Below, one piece after another: positions 61,982 through 64,000 of a stretch of DNA of 64,000 nt. Origin of the DNA: Bradyrhizobium sp. LMTR 3 (GTDB taxonomy: Bacteria; Pseudomonadota; Alphaproteobacteria; Rhizobiales; Xanthobacteraceae). The position numbers and the translations under genes are program-made. Every line of letters begins with the position of its first letter. Position 1 is the first letter of the stretch. Location of the stretch: NCBI RefSeq assembly GCF_001693485.1, contig NZ_MAXC01000046.1, positions 372,001 through 436,000 on the forward strand. Direction: 5' to 3'. Below the pieces are notes generated by a model that made no database searches, had not been told where the DNA came from, and saw nothing but the letters and a program-made list of their open reading frames with translations.

Positions 61982-62296
61982 ATGCCCGCAGCCTTTTTCG
62001 TCGTCCGCGCCACCGTGACCGATCCGGCCAAGCGAGCGGCCTTCGACACCTGGTATTCGCGCGAGCATCTGCCGGATGCGATGAAATCGTTCGGCGCGGT
62101 GAAGGCGTGGCGCTACTGGAGCGCGACCGATCCATCGCTGCACGAGGCCATGTACCAGTTCACGGACCAGACCGCACTCGATCGCGCCATCGAAGGACCG
62201 GATATGAAGCGCCTGGTCGCCGATTTCAACCGCGATTGGCCCGACGTGACGCGGACGCGCGAGGTGCTGGTGCTGGCGGAAGAGCTTGTGGCGTGA
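61982..62296 (+). CDS. EthD/ferredoxin-like fold small protein
   Basis: 104 residues from ATG 61982 (MPAAFFVVRATVTDPAKRAAFDTWYSREHLPDAMKSFG). The WYSREHLPD pattern and single alpha+beta domain resemble EthD or antibiotic-monooxygenase dimeric ferredoxin folds. Ends REVLVLAEELVA. No reaction assigned. Confidence 0.78.
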   Translation: MPAAFFVVRATVTDPAKRAAFDTWYSREHLPDAMKSFGAVKAWRYWSATDPSLHEAMYQFTDQTALDRAIEGPDMKRLVADFNRDWPDVTRTREVLVLAEELVA

Positions 62297-62510
62297 GAGG
62301 GCGAAGCTTCAGCGAGGGCAATCGTTACACCTGCGCTCGACAGAGAAATGCCGCAGCAATGACGAAAGTTCCTCAGCGTACAACGCCGCGCGGAGAATAA
62401 ATTTACGTCGGCTTCGATTACGACAAAGCTGAACACGCAGTTCACCGCGCGTTCATCTCGGCACCTCGAAACTCTCTTTCTCGCACACAGCAAACGGAGG
62501 AAGGGATGTG

Positions 62511-62831
62511 ATGGAACGCCGCCACTTTCTGAAGCTCGCCTTTGGATTTGCCGCGGGCGGTGTCGCGCTCGCAGCGAGCGCGGAGGCCGCGCCGCTGATG
62601 CCGGCACCGCTCGCCGATGATGACAAATTGCCCGCCAACAAGGATGCGCAGCCCGCCGTCACGTCGCGCGATGAGGTCGATCGTCTCACACCTGAAGAAG
62701 TGGGCTGGGGCCGCGGCCGTCGTCGCGGCTGGGGCCGAAGGCATTGGGGCTGGCGCCGCAGGCACTGGGGCTGGCATCGCCGCCGTCGTTGGCGCCGCCG
62801 CTACTGGCGCCGTCGTCGTTACTACTGGTAA
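62511..62831 (+). CDS. small Tat-signal protein with Arg/Trp/Tyr-rich tail
   Basis: 106 residues from ATG 62511 (a GTG at 62508 is one codon upstream) behind GGAGGAAGGG. Tat signal ERRHFLKLAFGFAAGGVALAASAEA; then an acidic linker (LTPEEVGWG) and a tail of about 40 residues almost only Arg, Trp, Gly, His and Tyr (GWGRRHWGWRRRHWGWHRRRR...). A Bradyrhizobium-type small protein. Terminated by a strong hairpin. Function unknown; tail charge suggests binding of nucleic acid, polyphosphate or anionic polymers. Confidence 0.8.
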   Translation: MERRHFLKLAFGFAAGGVALAASAEAAPLMPAPLADDDKLPANKDAQPAVTSRDEVDRLTPEEVGWGRGRRRGWGRRHWGWRRRHWGWHRRRRWRRRYWRRRRYYW

Positions 62832-62865
62832 AACTTCGCCGCGGATTGTTTAGAGATGCAATAAA

Positions 62866-62891
62866 AAAAGCCCCGCGCGAGCGGGGCTTTT
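62866..62891. terminator. bidirectional terminator
   Basis: AAAAGCCCCGC (62866-62876) pairs with GCGGGGCTTTT (62881-62891), loop GCGA. Both an A-tract and a T-tract, so it can serve the convergent Trp/Arg-rich and GCG/CRPN genes. Confidence 0.93.
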
Positions 62892-62908
62892 GTCATGCTT
62901 GGGAATTC

Positions 62909-63166
62909 TCAGTAAGCGCGGCAGCGTCCGTAGCGCCACACGGTGCCGTAGGGGCACACGCGGCCGGGCCGCACCACGACGGTCCGAGCTGGAGGCCGCA
63001 CCACGACGACCGGGGCCGCCGGCCGAACAACGACGGCCCGGCGAATGGGCTGGCAACGGCCATAGGGGCCACGAGCCCAGCCGGGGCCGCATCCTTGGGC
63101 CGCTTCGGCGGCGCCAAAGCTGGCAACGGTGCCCAGGGCCAAAACTGCTGCGAAAAGGTACTTCAT
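62909..63166 (-). CDS. exported GCG/CRPN-type small protein
   Basis: 85 residues from ATG 63166 with GGGAG upstream; signal peptide (MKYLFAAVLALGTVASFGAAEAA). The mature start GCGPGWARGPYGRCQP matches the GCG_CRPN prefix type; a Val/Arg/Pro repeat (VVVRPAAPVVVVRPPARTVVVRPG) follows, ending CPYGTVWRYGRCRAY. Probable envelope protein with disulfides; function unknown. Confidence 0.85.
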   Translation of the reverse strand: MKYLFAAVLALGTVASFGAAEAAQGCGPGWARGPYGRCQPIRRAVVVRPAAPVVVVRPPARTVVVRPGRVCPYGTVWRYGRCRAY

Positions 63167-63237
63167 GTTTTCTCCCGTTCTTGGCCGCAAGGCGGCGCGT
63201 TCGCAACCTAGTCACGACACCTGAATGGAACATGAAT

Positions 63238-63282
63238 GTCGTGATTTGCAGCGTCGTGATTTGTCACGTCGTGATTTGTCAT
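63238..63282. repeat. 15-base tandem repeat, three copies
   Basis: GTCGTGATTTGCAGC, GTCGTGATTTGTCAC, GTCGTGATTTGTCAT: identical first 11 bases in each. It runs into the last codon/stop of the alpha/beta hydrolase gene on the - strand (stop at 63279-63281). Confidence 0.85.
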
Positions 63283-64000
63283 GGGGCTACGGCCAAAAAT
63301 CCGAGCACCAACTCATCATATTTCGCCTGCGCTTCCAAGAAGACCAGGTGTCCGGTGTTCGGAATCACCTCGGCCCGGCCGCGGGCCATCTTGGCGGCGA
63401 GCGCCTTGGCCAGCTCGGCGTTCTGCCCCATCTTCGGGCGCAGCGCCTCCGGCGCATTGGCTTTTCCCGGCGCGTTATGATCGTCGGCACCCATCACGAA
63501 CAGCGTCGGCTGCGTGATCAGCGGGATCTCGTGCACGACAGGCTCGCGATAGATCATCTGGGCGGAACTGACGAACGCGCGCAGCCAGCGCAAATATTCG
63601 GCGCTGCCCTTGATGTTGAAGCGCGCATCGATGAAGGGCGTCACCTGTTCGGGCGGCAGTTTGAGGGCGTAGTTGGTTTCGAGCTGTTTGCGATAGGCGT
63701 CGGCTGTGAGTTTATCTTCGTTCTCCAAAATCTTTTCGGTCGGCGTCGGCGGGACATAGAGCCGGTAATCCTCCAGGCCGATCGGAGCGGTCAGCACCAG
63801 ATGCGCGATCCGGCCGGGGTAGGCACGTGCGATCCGCACGGCGAGCATGCTGCCGAGCGAATGGGCTACGATGTCGGCCCTGGCGATTTGCAAGTGATCG
63901 AGCAACGCGATCGTGTTGCGCGCCAGCGTATCGAAATGCAAATCGCCTTGCGGCTTCGATGATTTTCCGAAGCCGATCTGGTCCGGCACGACCACGCGGT
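63279..64000 (-). CDS. alpha/beta hydrolase (partial, N-terminus outside window)
   Basis: About 240 C-terminal residues visible; the frame stays open to the window end, so the true start lies beyond 64000. VPDQIGFGKSSKP, nucleophile elbow VAHSLGSML, acid in FVMGADDHNAPG, catalytic His in IPNTGHLVFLEAQ. Epoxide hydrolase/C-C hydrolase-like family; substrate unknown. Ends inside the third unit of the tandem repeat. Confidence 0.9.
   Translation of the reverse strand, partial: RVVVPDQIGFGKSSKPQGDLHFDTLARNTIALLDHLQIARADIVAHSLGSMLAVRIARAYPGRIAHLVLTAPIGLEDYRLYVPPTPTEKILENEDKLTADAYRKQLETNYALKLPPEQVTPFIDARFNIKGSAEYLRWLRAFVSSAQMIYREPVVHEIPLITQPTLFVMGADDHNAPGKANAPEALRPKMGQNAELAKALAAKMARGRAEVIPNTGHLVFLEAQAKYDELVLGFLAVAP

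Noticed and set aside
61790..62143. Upstream extension of the glycerophosphodiesterase
   Set aside because: It reads through the GTAGGGTGGGC palindrome and the EthD-like gene region; signal peptide starts at 61789.

Overview
The window (64 kb, high GC, GC-rich third codon positions) looks like a chromosomal segment of a Bradyrhizobium-type alphaproteobacterium (Nitrobacteraceae). Pointers are the alphaproteobacterial S10-spc-alpha gene order with secY-adk-rpsM, an ATP12-type F1-ATPase chaperone, a GreA/GreB-like factor behind rplQ, DUF1236 and GCG/CRPN small secreted proteins, a perfect CtrA-type motif (TTAA-N7-TTAA), and many intergenic palindromic repeats of the kind common in that family. 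This assignment is inference from gene content; no rRNA gene is present. I saw no tRNA gene, CRISPR array, transposase or phage gene.

Region 1 (1-18.0 kb) is the translation/transcription superoperon, all on the + strand: the 3' part of fusA, tuf, rpsJ-rplC-rplD-rplW-rplB-rpsS-rplV-rpsC-rplP-rpmC-rpsQ-rplN-rplX-rplE-rpsN-rpsH-rplF-rplR-rpsE-rpmD-rplO-secY-adk-rpsM-rpsK-rpoA-rplQ, closed by a strong intrinsic terminator at 17998-18026. Two features stand out: adenylate kinase carries a histone-H1-like Lys/Ala tail of about 80 residues, and three spacers (after tuf, rpsM and rpoA) hold related palindromic repeats.

Region 2 (18.1-34.6 kb) is a mixed metabolic and stress region: a GreA/GreB-like factor, small secreted proteins, an amidase plus a TTT/Bug solute-binding protein, an alcohol dehydrogenase divergent from an HxlR regulator, a DegP/HtrA protease-rarA-TPR operon, a TetR regulator divergent from a tautomerase with two operator-like palindromes, a YciI/TfoX/HxlR-SCP2/membrane-protein cluster with a large palindromic operator, an esterase, an RluC-type pseudouridine synthase and an amidohydrolase.

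Region 3 (34.6-44.3 kb) holds an ATP12 chaperone, a FliK-like/FlhB-C-like flagellar export pair, a class D and a class C-like serine beta-lactamase-fold protein, an acyl-CoA carboxylase beta subunit, and VOC and cupin proteins, separated by palindromic repeats.

Region 4 (44.4-50.0 kb) is the most unusual part. A perfect CtrA-like site lies upstream of a HTH/coiled-coil gene, apparently frameshifted, whose alternative-frame tail overlaps the start of a second, short FtsZ. Next come a membrane-anchored coiled-coil protein, an apparently exported protein-L-isoaspartate methyltransferase, and an alkyl-DHAP-synthase-like flavoprotein, the ether-lipid enzyme family.

Region 5 (50.0-64.0 kb) has a large membrane spermidine-synthase-like protein, a PIG-V-like glycosyltransferase, a 1.25 kb gene-poor stretch with a long hairpin, an OmpR/EnvZ-type two-component system, DUF899 and GNAT proteins, a second TTT/Bug protein, a glycerophosphodiesterase, small secreted Trp/Arg-rich and GCG/CRPN proteins, and the 3' part of an alpha/beta hydrolase cut by the window end.
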